From: Pseudomonas sp. Seg1
GTDB taxonomy: Bacteria > Pseudomonadota > Gammaproteobacteria > Pseudomonadales > Pseudomonadaceae
DNA: 64,000 nt
Direction of reading: 5' to 3'
Assembly: GCF_018326005.1 (NCBI RefSeq)
Contig: NZ_AP021903.1
Coordinates: 6,321,501-6,385,500 of the forward strand
Each line of letters starts with the position of its first letter. Within the stretch, counting starts at the first letter, position 1. The translations under genes and the position numbers were made by a program. Below, in pieces: positions 1-9,033 of the stretch. Below the pieces are notes generated by a model. The model made no database searches. It was not told the DNA's origin and worked only from the letters and a program-made list of their open reading frames with translations.

Positions 1-545
1 GGCATCTCTGCCAGCAAATCCAGATCGAACAACTTCTTCCCGACCGCGCACGCCAACGGCACGCTGTAGAGGAAGTACAAGTCAGCAATACTCAGACTGT
101 CGCCCGCCACATACGGGGCGAATTTTCCGTGACGGCCCAGTGCGGCAAAACCCAGCAGCAGCTCGGCCTTGGTCTTTTCCTTGATCGCCTCCGGCAGCGT
201 TGTGCCGAAAAACGCTTCGCCATAACAGGCACGGCCCGGCAGTTCGATGTACAGCTCGATTTCCTTGGCAATCGCCAGCACCTGCGCACGCGCAAACGGA
301 TCGCTCGGCAGCAGCGGTGTGCCTTTCTGGGTCTGTTCGAGGTATTCGAGGATGATCGCGGTTTCGTTGATGAACCCCGCGTCCACGCCCAGTACCGGCA
401 CCTTGCCACGCGGGCTGATGGCCAGGGATTCCGGGGTCGGCGTCGGGTAGAACGTGACTTCTTCGAACGGCAGGCCCTTTTCCAGCAGCGCCAGTTTGAC
501 CATGTTGTAGTAGTTGCTGACAGAGAATCCGTAGAGTTTGAGCAT
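1..545 (-). CDS. Glutathione S-transferase family protein (3' end missing)
   Basis: Runs off the left edge, so only the first 181 or so residues are present. The N-terminus MLKLYGFSVSNYYNMVKLAL followed by a conserved proline in GKVPVL and then NETAIILEYLE is the thioredoxin-fold GST domain with its G-site (VPVL, ETAI). After residue 85 an all-helical C-terminal domain begins, with the hallmark SIADLYFLY (N-capping box). GSTs conjugate glutathione to electrophiles in the cytoplasm; the substrate cannot be told from sequence. The start is preceded by a clear GGAGG. Transcribed divergently from the next gene. Confidence 0.85.
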   Translation of the reverse strand, partial: MLKLYGFSVSNYYNMVKLALLEKGLPFEEVTFYPTPTPESLAISPRGKVPVLGVDAGFINETAIILEYLEQTQKGTPLLPSDPFARAQVLAIAKEIELYIELPGRACYGEAFFGTTLPEAIKEKTKAELLLGFAALGRHGKFAPYVAGDSLSIADLYFLYSVPLACAVGKKLFDLDLLAEM

Positions 546-669
546 CACATTGCCTCCAAGGCCGTGCGGGGTGGGCGGTGTCTGTTTATAGATCGCCCAG
601 GCGATTCCTGCCAGCAGCATCATGGCGCTGAATGCGGGTAAACTGGCGCCTTTCCTTGAGGAGCCTGCC

Positions 670-954
670 ATGAGCGAGCCGACAGACATCGACAACGACG
701 AAGAAGAGTTCACCGAGAGCACGCTGATCGAAGCGATCGAGAACCAGATCGAAAGCGACAACCCGCCGGCAGCCAAAGCCACGCTAAACAAGCTGACCCT
801 GGTCGGTGTCGAGCGCGAAGAGATCCTCAATCTGATGGCTCACGTACTGGCCTACGAGATTGACGCGATGCTTGATGAAGACCGCCCATTCAACACCGAA
901 TGGTACGAAGCGGCACTGCGCGCACTGCCAGAGCTGCCGCCCGAAAAGCAGTAA
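670..954 (+). CDS. Conserved acidic hypothetical protein
   Basis: A 94-residue soluble protein with a very acidic N-terminus (DIDNDEEEFTE) and two predicted helical stretches (residues 15-35 and 50-70). No signal peptide, membrane segment or catalytic motif is visible and I do not recognise a named family. The start at MSEPTD is chosen over a longer in-frame ATG at 622 because GAGGAG sits just upstream and the upstream residues look non-coding. It is followed by a REP palindrome, so it is probably monocistronic. Composition matches its core neighbours, which suggests a resident lineage gene. Confidence 0.7.
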   Translation: MSEPTDIDNDEEEFTESTLIEAIENQIESDNPPAAKATLNKLTLVGVEREEILNLMAHVLAYEIDAMLDEDRPFNTEWYEAALRALPELPPEKQ

Positions 955-965
955 CAACACAATCC

Positions 966-1058
966 CCTGTGGGAGCGAGCCTGCTCGCGAATGCGGTGCA
1001 TCAGCAAAAACACGCTCAATGACACACCGTATTCGCGAGCAGGCTCGCTCCCACAAGG
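966..1058. repeat. REP/BIME palindrome (GTGGGAGCGAGCCTGCTCGCG type)
   Basis: Two facing copies of a roughly 30-bp REP unit: the left arm CCTGTGGGAGCGAGCCTGCT and its near-exact reverse complement ending CTCCCACAAGG, separated by a short loop. Each unit itself contains the small palindrome GAGCCTGCTC. Located directly 3' of the preceding gene. Confidence 0.9.
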
Positions 1059-1210
1059 TTTGTTACGTATCCGGCCAGCCATCTCACTGACCCCGACTAC
1101 ACTGGAATCCGCCTCAAGACAAAATCCCTGATCTGAGCACTGGACACGCCGCAAAAGCGGGTTCACCTTAGGGACGCTGTCGTCCAATTCCTAGAAAGTC
1201 TGGAGTCCTT

Positions 1211-1456
1211 ATGTCGCTTACCCCTGAGCTGGTTGCCGAACTGGAAGTCCTCGCACTCTTCAACCTGGACAGTTCCCAGGAAGGTTTGAAAATTCATCAG
1301 ACCGCTGCCCCGAAGCACATCGCTGCTGCCCAACGCCTCTTTGAAAAAGAACTCACCGACCAGCCCGATGGCGGTTATCTGACCAGCCTGGGCCGTGACG
1401 CCGCGCAAAATGTGCAAACCGTGCTGACCATTCTGAGAGAGCAAGAAACCGCCTGA
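1211..1456 (+). CDS. TIGR02647 family protein
   Basis: An 81-residue helical protein (MSLTPELVAELEVLALFNL...) that I recognise as the small gammaproteobacterial family TIGR02647, usually about 80 residues and of no firmly known function. It has no signal peptide or membrane segment. The start is supported by AAAGTCTGGAG upstream (GGAG, 8 nt spacing). It stands alone between the REP element and the cyaA promoter region; its composition is typical of the surrounding core genome. Confidence 0.75.
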   Translation: MSLTPELVAELEVLALFNLDSSQEGLKIHQTAAPKHIAAAQRLFEKELTDQPDGGYLTSLGRDAAQNVQTVLTILREQETA

Positions 1457-1639
1457 TCCCGCTGACTTTGCCCACGGGAACTCCTGCCACGGGATTTCCG
1501 CGGGCCCACCAAGTCACCCCGCGATAAAAATCTGACGTCAAAAAACAAATTCAGCTTAAAAGTCCCATTGCGCAAAGGCTAAACTCTCCCACATTCCGAG
1601 ACCCTCTACGTCCGAGCCTGCGAGCCGGTTTGAGCTGAC

Positions 1640-4483
1640 ATGACGCGCACCCATGAAATCCGCCCCGATCTGGACGAGGGAATCGACCGCAAGGTCCTCA
1701 GCCAGTTGCGCGCACGTTTTCTCAAACTCAACGAAGGTCGCCTGGGCCGTGCAATGGAGGGGCTGTCGACACGCCAGCAAGGCGTTTTGACGCTGCTGCC
1801 GCTGTTCTTCCACGTCAATCATCCGCTGCTGCCAGGCTATGTCTCGGGCAGCACGCCGGCCGGCCTGTCGAATTACGAGCCGGATGCCAGCGCCCTCGCT
1901 GAAGCCCAGCGCCTGACCCGTTCCTTTTCCTACAAGCCGCGCCACGGCAGCAATCCGCCGCGACCGATTCACGGGCTGTTCCTGATGGGCAGCCTCGGCA
2001 CCCTGGCCCAGGCCGATCAGAGCGACATGGACGTGTGGGTCTGTCATGCGCCGGACCTGACTGAAAGCGAGCTGGCCGAGCTGAGCAAGAAATGCCAGCT
2101 ACTGGAAACCTGGGCCGCAAGTCAGGGCGCCGAGGCGCATTTCTTTCTGATCGACCCGGTGCGCTTCGTCAAAGGCGAACGCGACACCCAACTCAGCTCG
2201 GAAAACTGCGGTACCACTCAGCACTATCTACTGCTGGACGAGTTCTACCGCACCGCAATCTGGCTGGCCGGGCGCACACCGATCTGGTGGCTGGTGCCGG
2301 TCTACGAAGAAAACGCCTACGACCTTTACACCCACACGCTGCTGTCGAAGCGCTTCATCCGCGCCGACGAAACCCTGGATCTCGGCCATCTGGCGACGAT
2401 TCCGCCGGGAGAGTTCATCGGTGCCGGACTGTGGCAGCTGTTCAAGGGCATCGAGTCGCCGTACAAGTCAGTGCTCAAACTGCTGCTGACCGAGGTTTAC
2501 GCCAGTGAACATCCAAAGGTGCAATGCCTGAGCCTGCGCTTCAAAAAAGCCGTGTTTGCCAATCAGCTCGATCTCGATGAACTCGACCCGTACATGGTCG
2601 TGTACCGGCGCATCGAGGAATACCTCATCGCGCGCAACGAGCCGGAACGTCTGGAGCTGGTGCGCCGCGCGCTGTACCTGAAGGTCAATCGCAAGCTCAC
2701 CGGCAGCAGTCGCAGCCAGGGTTGGCAACGTTCGCTGCTGGAACGGTTGGCCAACGAATGGCATTGGGATCAGCGACAACTGGCGCTGCTCGACAGTCGC
2801 AGCCAGTGGAAAGTCCGTCAGGTCAGCGCCGAACGTCGTGCGCTGGTGAGCGAGCTCAATTACAGCTATCGCTTCCTGACCCAGTTCGCCCGCACCGAAC
2901 AAACCGTCAGTCTGATCAACAAGCGCGATCTCAATGTGCTCGGTCGCAGGCTTTATGCCGCGTTCGAGCGCAAGGCCGACAAGGTCGAGTTCATCAACCC
3001 AGGCATCGCCCCCGATCTGGCTGAAGACACCCTGACCCTGGTGCAGTCGCGCAACAAGAAGGAACCCGGGCAAACCCAGTGGGGCTTGTACAACGGCAGC
3101 CTCACGGCGCTGGAATGGGAACACTTTGCGCCGATCAAGCGCAGCCGCGAATTGCTCGAACTGCTGACCTGGTGCCATCGCAACGGCGTGATCGACAGCA
3201 GCACCCGCTTGGCCCTGCACCCCGGCACCAGCGACCTGAGCGAGTTCGAACTGTTCAATCTGCTCGGTAGCCTGCAACAGTGCATCGCCCTGCCCTTGCC
3301 CACCGTGGCTGAAGAACCGCTGTTGCGCGCAGCCGTGCCGAGCGAAGTGCTGATGCTGGTCAACGTCGGCGTCGATCCGCTCAAGCATCACCGCGACCTC
3401 AATATTCTGATGACCACCGAGCGCACCGATTCGCTGAGTTACGCCGGAGTGCGCGAAAACCTCGTGCTGACCCTCGATCAGGTCACGCTCAACAGCTGGA
3501 ACGAAGTGCTGGTCAACCGCTTCGACGGTCCCCACGCCCTGCTCGACTGCCTGCGTGACTACCTCAACAATCTGCCGCGCGGGCCGTTGCAACCGTCGTT
3601 GAAGGTGCGCTGCTTCTGCCATAACCGTGCGCAGTTCATCGCCCGTCGCGTGGAAGAAATTGTCGATACCGCGCAGAACCTGCTGCTCAGCGAATTGAAT
3701 CATCGCTACCTGATTCAGGTGCAGCAGCACTACCACGTTCTGGAACTGGTGCCGGGGCAAGTCAACCACGTCGCCCTCGCGACACTGCCGGCATTGCTCG
3801 ATTACCTCGGCGAAGAACAGCCGCGCTACAGCCCACTGCAACTGGACCCGATGGCGCTGGAGGATCACGACCTCGCGCTGATCCTGCCAATGGGCCAGCC
3901 GGAAAGCATTCAGGTGTTCTACAGGATCACCGAACAGCAAGCCGAGCTGTACGTGCTGGATGAATTCAACGCGCTGTGGCAGCAGCATTTGCCGTATCAC
4001 GATGAGCAAAGTCTGCTGGTGCCCATGCAGCGTTTCCTGCAATCGATCCAGTATCGACGCGAAGCGTCGCTGCCGATGGACGCCGCGCCTTCGGCAAGCC
4101 TTGAGACTTTGTATTACCAGTTATTACCTTCGGGGCCGGGACGGGCGCGACGGGTCGAAGCGCGGCCGGCGCCGCAGACGCCAGTGAACAAACCGTTCTA
4201 CGACGTGCAGGCGATCGTCGGCAAAGCCGCACCGGGGGAAGTGCAGGTCACTCTGTATTGCAATCAACGGGAATTCAGCGAGCTGGAACATGGCGACCAG
4301 CTGTTCAGCTTAGTCGCCCGGGAGATCGTCGAGCAGCGCCGCGAGACCGAGCGCTATCGCTGCTACATCACCGATCTGGACCTTTCGGGCCTGCTCGGTG
4401 ACGGGCAAAGTTCAAGCAATCTGTATCTGCGCTACAAGGCCGACCTGGAGCGCGCCCTGAACGAGGCGCTCGAACAGGTCTGA
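1640..4483 (+). CDS. cyaA: Class I adenylate cyclase
   Basis: A 947-residue enterobacterial-type (class I) adenylate cyclase that makes 3',5'-cAMP from ATP, the signal read by Vfr/Crp-type regulators. The catalytic domain is N-terminal: a nucleotidyltransferase-like signature GSLGT at residues 117-121 followed by SDMDVW at 128-133 supplies the metal-binding acidic pair. The long C-terminal half is the regulatory region of the family. Length agrees with Pseudomonas homologues (about 950). The ribosome-binding site is weak, and 184 bp of non-coding sequence precede it. It converges on rnk with a 6-bp gap. Confidence 0.96.
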   Translation: MTRTHEIRPDLDEGIDRKVLSQLRARFLKLNEGRLGRAMEGLSTRQQGVLTLLPLFFHVNHPLLPGYVSGSTPAGLSNYEPDASALAEAQRLTRSFSYKPRHGSNPPRPIHGLFLMGSLGTLAQADQSDMDVWVCHAPDLTESELAELSKKCQLLETWAASQGAEAHFFLIDPVRFVKGERDTQLSSENCGTTQHYLLLDEFYRTAIWLAGRTPIWWLVPVYEENAYDLYTHTLLSKRFIRADETLDLGHLATIPPGEFIGAGLWQLFKGIESPYKSVLKLLLTEVYASEHPKVQCLSLRFKKAVFANQLDLDELDPYMVVYRRIEEYLIARNEPERLELVRRALYLKVNRKLTGSSRSQGWQRSLLERLANEWHWDQRQLALLDSRSQWKVRQVSAERRALVSELNYSYRFLTQFARTEQTVSLINKRDLNVLGRRLYAAFERKADKVEFINPGIAPDLAEDTLTLVQSRNKKEPGQTQWGLYNGSLTALEWEHFAPIKRSRELLELLTWCHRNGVIDSSTRLALHPGTSDLSEFELFNLLGSLQQCIALPLPTVAEEPLLRAAVPSEVLMLVNVGVDPLKHHRDLNILMTTERTDSLSYAGVRENLVLTLDQVTLNSWNEVLVNRFDGPHALLDCLRDYLNNLPRGPLQPSLKVRCFCHNRAQFIARRVEEIVDTAQNLLLSELNHRYLIQVQQHYHVLELVPGQVNHVALATLPALLDYLGEEQPRYSPLQLDPMALEDHDLALILPMGQPESIQVFYRITEQQAELYVLDEFNALWQQHLPYHDEQSLLVPMQRFLQSIQYRREASLPMDAAPSASLETLYYQLLPSGPGRARRVEARPAPQTPVNKPFYDVQAIVGKAAPGEVQVTLYCNQREFSELEHGDQLFSLVAREIVEQRRETERYRCYITDLDLSGLLGDGQSSSNLYLRYKADLERALNEALEQV

Positions 4484-4489
4484 GGCGGG

Positions 4490-4900
4490 TCACTCGCGAA
4501 AATCACCACCGTTGGCCGGTTGCGATTCGACTTCCAGCAAGGTCAGCTTCAGGGTCTTGCCACCGGGAGCCGGCCAGTCGATGTGTTGACCGACCTTCAG
4601 GCCCAGCAGCGCGCTGCCGACCGGCGCCAGAATGGAGATCTTGCCTTCATCGGCGTTGGCATCCTTGGGATAGACCAGCGTCAGGTGGTAATCCTTGCCA
4701 CTGCCTTCTTCGCGGCAATGCACGCGGGAATTCATCGTCACGACATCGGCGGGGACTTCATCGTGACCGACCACTGTATCGGCGCGGTCCAGTTCGGTTT
4801 GCAGCGCAATCACGCCCGGCAGCGAGTCATCCAGGCTGTCGATCAGGCGCTCCAGACGTTGTACGTCCAGACGGGTAAGGGTGATGGAAGGTGCGGTCAT
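4490..4900 (-). CDS. rnk: Regulator of nucleoside diphosphate kinase (GreA/GreB-like)
   Basis: A 136-residue Rnk. The N-terminal coiled-coil stub (LDVQRLERLIDSL) is short, as in Rnk, and the C-terminal half (VPADVVTMNSRV ... ISILAPVGSALLGL) is the GreA/GreB FKBP-like domain. Rnk binds RNA polymerase and is genetically linked to nucleoside diphosphate kinase levels and, in P. aeruginosa, to alginate production. A longer in-frame extension exists to 5149 but is rejected: AAGGAG lies 9 nt before this ATG, and the extension runs through a terminator and a REP element. See the separate entry on the hairpin just upstream. Confidence 0.93.
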   Translation of the reverse strand: MTAPSITLTRLDVQRLERLIDSLDDSLPGVIALQTELDRADTVVGHDEVPADVVTMNSRVHCREEGSGKDYHLTLVYPKDANADEGKISILAPVGSALLGLKVGQHIDWPAPGGKTLKLTLLEVESQPANGGDFRE

Positions 4901-4928
4901 GATCCGGGCAGACTCCTTTCTTCTGCAC

Positions 4929-4965
4929 AAAAAAAGCAAAACCCCGCCAAAAAAGACGGGGTTTT
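4929..4965 (-). terminator. Intrinsic terminator or attenuator in the rnk leader
   Basis: Read leftward, the stem AAAACCCCGTC / GGCGGGGTTTT is followed by GCTTTTTTT. The T-run ends about 29 nt before the rnk start codon, leaving no room for a separate promoter between hairpin and ribosome-binding site. It may end leftward transcripts from cyaY-DUF1289, or act as an attenuator inside the rnk leader. Confidence 0.8.
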
Positions 4966-5053
4966 CACCGAGCCTCGGTGGGTTGAGGCGTGTTCGGACA
5001 CTATCACAGCTCAAAAAATATACAAGCCACCCACTTTTGATCTGGCAAGAACC

Positions 5054-5153
5054 CCCTGTGACGAGGGGATTTATCCCCGATGGGTCGCGCAGCGGCCCCA
5101 AGCTTTTGAGACTGCTGCGCAGTCTGTCGGGGATAAATCCCCTCACCACAGGG
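5054..5153. repeat. REP/BIME palindrome (GAGGGGATTTATCCCC type)
   Basis: Facing arms GACGAGGGGATTTATCCCCG and CGGGGATAAATCCCCTC with an internal GCGCAGCGG / CTGCGCAG loop pair. It abuts the stop codon of the DUF1289 gene (last base 5153, stop begins 5154), so the 3' end of that mRNA will fold into it. Confidence 0.9.
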
Positions 5154-5372
5154 TCAAGTCAGGGATTTTCGTGCGGCAGCCTGCTGACAGATGATCCGCC
5201 GCCGCTCGTCGTCTGCCGAGCGCCATTCGCGAATGTCCTCAACATGCCGGAAACAACCGAGGCAAACCTTCTGTTCATCCAGTCGGCACACGCCGCTGCA
5301 CGGCGAAGGCACCGCCGGGCTGACGTTGCTGTAAAGCGGCTTGGGCGGACGAACAGGAGCGGTGTCAGTCAC
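5154..5372 (-). CDS. DUF1289 family cysteine-containing small protein
   Basis: A 72-residue protein with the DUF1289 signature: PSPCSGVCRLDEQKVCLGCF (four cysteines, residues 25-40) followed by IREWRSADDERRR. The cysteines are spaced like a small metal- or Fe-S-binding motif; function is not established. The start is a GTG at 5372, because the frame upstream overlaps the end of cyaY; a 4-bp gap to cyaY implies translational coupling. Linkage to frataxin hints at an iron or Fe-S theme, but that is inference only. Confidence 0.85.
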   Translation of the reverse strand: MTDTAPVRPPKPLYSNVSPAVPSPCSGVCRLDEQKVCLGCFRHVEDIREWRSADDERRRIICQQAAARKSLT

Positions 5373-5376
5373 GGAA

Positions 5377-5709
5377 TCACAGACCTTCGAAATCGAAATC
5401 AGCGCCGGCCTGCTGCTTGACGATGCGCTCAAGCATTTCGCCTAGCTGCTCTTCGCTCTTGTCGCACATCCAGCGTTCGCTCTCTTCGTCGTAGTCGAAG
5501 TGGAAACCACCGGACACCGCCGCCAGCCACAGCTGACGCAGTGGCTCCTGACGGCTGAAGATCAGCTGCGAGCCGTTTTCGAACTTGACGGTGAGCACAC
5601 CGGCCGAGTTCTCCATGTCGATATCCAGGTCGCTTTCGTCAAAGATGTCTTCCAGTTTTTCCTGGGTTTCATCGACCAGATCGTGGAAACGGGCTTCGGA
5701 CAAACTCAT
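5377..5709 (-). CDS. cyaY: Frataxin-like iron-binding protein CyaY
   Basis: A 110-residue CyaY. The acidic first helix ETQEKLEDIFDESDLDID carries the iron-binding face, followed by the beta-sheet core VLTVKFENGSQLIFSRQEPL and the hallmark QLWLAAVSGGFHFDY. CyaY binds iron and modulates Fe-S cluster assembly on IscS/IscU in the cytoplasm. The ATG is preceded by GAGGTTGCCGCA, a usable ribosome-binding site. It heads a two-gene unit with the DUF1289 gene and diverges from lppL-lysA, an arrangement conserved in Pseudomonas. Confidence 0.95.
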   Translation of the reverse strand: MSLSEARFHDLVDETQEKLEDIFDESDLDIDMENSAGVLTVKFENGSQLIFSRQEPLRQLWLAAVSGGFHFDYDEESERWMCDKSEEQLGEMLERIVKQQAGADFDFEGL

Positions 5710-5822
5710 TGCGGCAACCTCAAAAAATGTCTGATCAGGCTCAAGCGCCGAAAGATACGGACGCCGCTGGCCGATTGCAAAGATTAACGACCAAGCACCT
5801 CTATGGCACTGTAAACACCGTA

Positions 5823-5917
5823 CCTGTGGGAGCGGGCTTGCCCGCGATGAGGCCGGCAAATTCAACATCAATGTCGACTGAACCACCGCAATCGCGGGCA
5901 AGCCCGCTCCCACAGGG
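5823..5917. repeat. REP/BIME palindrome (GTGGGAGCGGGCTTGCCCGCG type)
   Basis: Facing arms CCTGTGGGAGCGGGCTTGCC and GGCAAGCCCGCTCCCACAGG. Lies in the divergent region between cyaY and lppL, unusually on the 5' side of both genes. Confidence 0.9.
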
Positions 5918-5964
5918 TTCTACGTACTGGCGGACGAGCCCCGCCGGACGGGTGGGCCATCACA

Positions 5965-5993
5965 TAGGCAAGCCGCCGGGTGGCCGGTATACT
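5965..5993 (+). promoter_or_regulatory. Probable sigma-70 promoter of lppL-lysA operon
   Basis: TAGGCA at 5965-5970 and TATACT at 5988-5993 separated by 17 bp, 34 bp before the lppL ATG. Four of six and five of six matches to the consensus boxes. Confidence 0.5.
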
Positions 5994-6027
5994 CCGGCGC
6001 AATTAACGCATTTTCAAGGATTTCGCC

Positions 6028-6201
6028 ATGAAGCGCCTGATCTCTTCCCTTGCTGCGCTCGTCGCGGTTGCCTGCCTCGTTTCGGCCTGCGGTCAAAAAG
6101 GCCCGCTGTACCTGCCCGATGACGATCAGGACCCGGCCGAGCAAGCCCAGTCTTCGCAAAAGCAGCCTGCCTCCAAGGCACACAAGCACGACGTTTACTA
6201 A
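6028..6201 (+). CDS. lppL: Small outer-membrane lipoprotein LptM/LppL (YifL family)
   Basis: A 57-residue lipoprotein below usual ORF cut-offs. A signal peptide with lipobox LVSAC puts the lipidated cysteine at residue 21, immediately followed by GQKGPLYLP, the invariant motif of the YifL/LptM family. In E. coli LptM helps the LPS translocon protein LptD mature; in Pseudomonas the gene is called lppL. A short acidic then Gln/Lys-rich tail ends the protein. First gene of an operon: lysA begins 9 bp after its stop codon. The start has CAAGGA upstream (AAGGA, 8 nt spacing). Confidence 0.93.
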   Translation: MKRLISSLAALVAVACLVSACGQKGPLYLPDDDQDPAEQAQSSQKQPASKAHKHDVY

Positions 6202-6210
6202 GGGATCGCC

Positions 6211-7458
6211 ATGGACGCTTTTAACTACCGTGGCGGGGAGCTGTTCGCGGAAGGTGTGGCGCTGTCCGCCATCGCCGACCGTTTCGGCACGCCCACCTAT
6301 GTTTACTCGCGCGCGCACATCGAAGCCCAGTATCTGGCCTACGCCGATGCGCTGGCCGGCATGCCGCATCTGGTGTGCTATGCGGTCAAAGCCAACTCCA
6401 ACCTCGGTGTACTGAATGTCCTGGCCCGTCTCGGCGCCGGTTTCGACATCGTTTCCCGTGGCGAGCTGGAGCGCGTACTCGCCGCTGGCGGCAGCCCTGA
6501 CAAGATCGTGTTTTCCGGTGTCGGCAAGACCCGAGACGACATGCGTCGTGCGCTGGAAGTCGGCGTGCATTGCTTCAACGTCGAATCCACCGACGAGCTC
6601 GAACGCCTGCAAGTCGTCGCCGCCGAGCTGGGCGTTCGCGCACCGGTTTCGCTGCGTGTGAACCCGGATGTCGATGCTGGCACCCACCCGTACATTTCCA
6701 CCGGTCTCAAAGAGAACAAGTTCGGCATCGCCATTGCCGACGCCGAAGACGTGTACGTGCGCGCCGCGCATCTGCCGAACCTGGAAGTGGTCGGTGTCGA
6801 CTGCCACATCGGTTCGCAACTGACCACCCTGCCGCCGTTCCTCGATGCCCTTGATCGCTTGCTCGATCTGGTCGACCGTCTCGGCGATTGCGGCATTCAT
6901 CTGCGCCACATCGATCTCGGTGGCGGCCTGGGTGTGCGTTATCGCGATGAAGAGCCGCCATTGGCTGCCGACTACATCAAAGCCGTGCGTGAGCGTCTGC
7001 ACGGTCGTGATCTGGCGCTGGTGTTCGAGCCGGGCCGTTTCATCGTCGCCAATGCCGGCGTACTGCTGACGCAGGTCGAGTACCTCAAGCACACCGAGCA
7101 CAAAGACTTCGCCATCGTCGACGCGGCGATGAACGACCTGATCCGCCCGGCGCTGTACCAGGCCTGGATGGACGTCACCGCGGTCAAGCCGCGCGACACC
7201 GCCGCACGCCAGTACGACGTGGTCGGCCCGATCTGCGAGACCGGCGATTTCCTCGCCAAGGATCGCGAGCTGGCACTGGAAGAAGGCGACTTGCTGGCGG
7301 TGCATTCGGCCGGAGCCTACGGCTTCGTGATGAGTTCCAACTACAACACCCGTGGCCGTGCCGCTGAAGTGTTGGTAGACGGTGATCAGGTATTTGAAGT
7401 GCGCCGCCGCGAAACCGTGGCCGAGCTGTTTGCCGGCGAAAGCCTGCTGCCGGAGTAA
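6211..7458 (+). CDS. lysA: Diaminopimelate decarboxylase
   Basis: A 415-residue PLP enzyme of the alanine-racemase fold. It decarboxylates meso-diaminopimelate to L-lysine, the last step of lysine synthesis. The PLP lysine is K60 in YAVKANSN. The glycine-rich phosphate site is HIDLGGGLGV (about residue 230), and CETGD near residue 345 holds the conserved active-site cysteine. Length is normal. Next to dapF (3-bp gap), which makes its substrate, so the two last steps of the pathway are co-transcribed. Confidence 0.97.
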   Translation: MDAFNYRGGELFAEGVALSAIADRFGTPTYVYSRAHIEAQYLAYADALAGMPHLVCYAVKANSNLGVLNVLARLGAGFDIVSRGELERVLAAGGSPDKIVFSGVGKTRDDMRRALEVGVHCFNVESTDELERLQVVAAELGVRAPVSLRVNPDVDAGTHPYISTGLKENKFGIAIADAEDVYVRAAHLPNLEVVGVDCHIGSQLTTLPPFLDALDRLLDLVDRLGDCGIHLRHIDLGGGLGVRYRDEEPPLAADYIKAVRERLHGRDLALVFEPGRFIVANAGVLLTQVEYLKHTEHKDFAIVDAAMNDLIRPALYQAWMDVTAVKPRDTAARQYDVVGPICETGDFLAKDRELALEEGDLLAVHSAGAYGFVMSSNYNTRGRAAEVLVDGDQVFEVRRRETVAELFAGESLLPE

Positions 7459-7461
7459 CCC

Positions 7462-8292
7462 ATGCTGCTGCGTTTTACCAAAATGCACGGCCTGGGCAAT
7501 GACTTCATGGTTCTCGACCTGGTCAGCCAGCACGCGCATATTCAGCCAAAGCACGCCAAGCAATGGGGCGACCGGCACACCGGTATCGGCTTCGACCAGT
7601 TGCTGATCGTCGAGGCGCCGAGCAACCCGGACGTGGATTTCCGTTATCGGATCTTCAACTCCGACGGCTCCGAAGTGGAACAGTGCGGCAACGGTGCGCG
7701 CTGCTTCGCACGTTTCGTGCTCGACAAGCGTCTGACCGCCAAGCGCCAGATCCGCGTCGAGACCAAGGGCGGCATCATCGAGCTGGACGTGCGTAACGAC
7801 GGCCAGATCGGCGTGAACATGGGCGCCCCGCGCCTGGTGCCGGCGGACATTCCGTTCGAAGCACCGGCGCAGGCCGCAAGCTATCAGTTGGAAGTCGACG
7901 GCACCACGGTCGAACTGGCGGCGGTGTCGATGGGCAATCCACACGCGGTGTTGCGCGTGCAGGACATCAACAGTGCTCCGGTGCATGAGCTGGGGCCGAA
8001 GATCGAACACCACCCGCGCTTCCCGGCACGGGTCAATGTCGGTTTCCTCCAGGTCATCGACCGCAACCGCGCGCAATTGCGCGTGTGGGAACGCGGCGCC
8101 GGGGAAACCCAGGCCTGCGGCACCGGCGCTTGTGCGGCGGCTGTCGCAGCAATCAGTCAGGGGTGGATGGATTCGCCGCTGTTGATCGACTTGCCCGGCG
8201 GGCGTCTGTCCATTGAATGGGCAGGCCCTGGCCAACCGGTGCTGATGACCGGTCCGGCAGTGCGTGTATACGAAGGACAAGTGCGTCTTTGA
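7462..8292 (+). CDS. dapF: Diaminopimelate epimerase
   Basis: A 276-residue DapF that converts LL- to meso-diaminopimelate for lysine and peptidoglycan. The two catalytic cysteines are visible: C75 in EQCGNGARC and C219 in [10 protein letters not shown]. The N-terminus KMHGLGNDF is also diagnostic. The protein is cofactor-independent and cytoplasmic. The gene sits 3 bp after lysA, and its start ATG follows GGAGTAACCC, which overlaps the lysA end. Confidence 0.97.
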   Translation: MLLRFTKMHGLGNDFMVLDLVSQHAHIQPKHAKQWGDRHTGIGFDQLLIVEAPSNPDVDFRYRIFNSDGSEVEQCGNGARCFARFVLDKRLTAKRQIRVETKGGIIELDVRNDGQIGVNMGAPRLVPADIPFEAPAQAASYQLEVDGTTVELAAVSMGNPHAVLRVQDINSAPVHELGPKIEHHPRFPARVNVGFLQVIDRNRAQLRVWERGAGETQACGTGACAAAVAAISQGWMDSPLLIDLPGGRLSIEWAGPGQPVLMTGPAVRVYEGQVRL

Positions 8293-8305
8293 GTGAGCAG
8301 AAGCC

Positions 8306-9031
8306 ATGACCGATAAGCCTCAGGTACCCGCCCGACAGTCCGACGAATCAGCGTCCGAGAGCCTGGAGGCGGCAGCGGTTGCCGCGTACCTGGAGGCTCA
8401 TCCGGACTTCTTCGTCGAACATGAAGAATTGCTCCCGGCCTTGCGTATTCCGCATCAGCGCGGCGACACCGTATCGCTGGTCGAACGGCAAATGACCATC
8501 CTGCGCGACCGCAATGTCGAGATGCGTCACCGCCTCTCGCATTTGATGGATGTCGCCCGTGACAACGATCGGCTGTTCGACAAGACCCGCCGCCTGATCC
8601 TCTCGCTGATGGACGCCGCCAGCCTGGAAGACGTGGTCATCAGTGTCGAAGACAGCCTGCGTCAGGACTTTCAGGTGCCCTTCGTCAGCCTGATTCTGCT
8701 CGGCGACAACCCGGCGCCGGTCGGTCGCTGGGTGACCCACGCCGACGCACAAACGGCCATCGGCGGTTTGCTCACCGAAGGCAAAAGCGTCAGCGGCAAC
8801 CTGCGCGAACATGAACTGGATTTCCTCTTCGGCGAAGAACAGCGCAAGCAGATCGGCTCGACCGCCGTGGTCGCGGTCAGCCATCAAGGCATCCACGGGA
8901 TTCTGGCGATTGCCAGCCGTGATCCGCAGCACTACAAGAGCTCGGTCGGCACACTGTTCCTGAGCTACATCGCCGAAGTCATGGGCCGCGTGCTGCCACG
9001 GGTCAACAGCTCCCTGCGCTCGGTACGCTGA
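8306..9031 (+). CDS. DUF484 family protein (GAF-like)
   Basis: A 241-residue DUF484 protein, the family constantly found between dapF and xerC in Pseudomonas and Escherichia (yigA). The N-terminal helical part ([21 protein letters not shown]) is the family signature; the rest forms a GAF-like domain ([12 protein letters not shown] ... [14 protein letters not shown]). It may bind a small ligand; function is not established. The gene is in the lppL-lysA operon, with xerC starting 3 bp after its stop. Confidence 0.9.
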   Translation: MTDKPQVPARQSDESASESLEAAAVAAYLEAHPDFFVEHEELLPALRIPHQRGDTVSLVERQMTILRDRNVEMRHRLSHLMDVARDNDRLFDKTRRLILSLMDAASLEDVVISVEDSLRQDFQVPFVSLILLGDNPAPVGRWVTHADAQTAIGGLLTEGKSVSGNLREHELDFLFGEEQRKQIGSTAVVAVSHQGIHGILAIASRDPQHYKSSVGTLFLSYIAEVMGRVLPRVNSSLRSVR

Positions 9032-9033
9032 GC

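Larger units (their letters stand above)
5710..6027. other. Intergenic region between cyaY and lppL
   Basis: 318 bp without a gene. It contains a REP/BIME palindrome (5823-5917) and the probable lppL promoter (5965-5993). I see no further open reading frame or RNA gene. Confidence 0.7.

Noticed and set aside
5920..8307. 795-codon open frame on the minus strand over lysA and dapF
   Set aside because: Antisense shadow of two well-supported genes with a strong catalytic signature on the plus strand.
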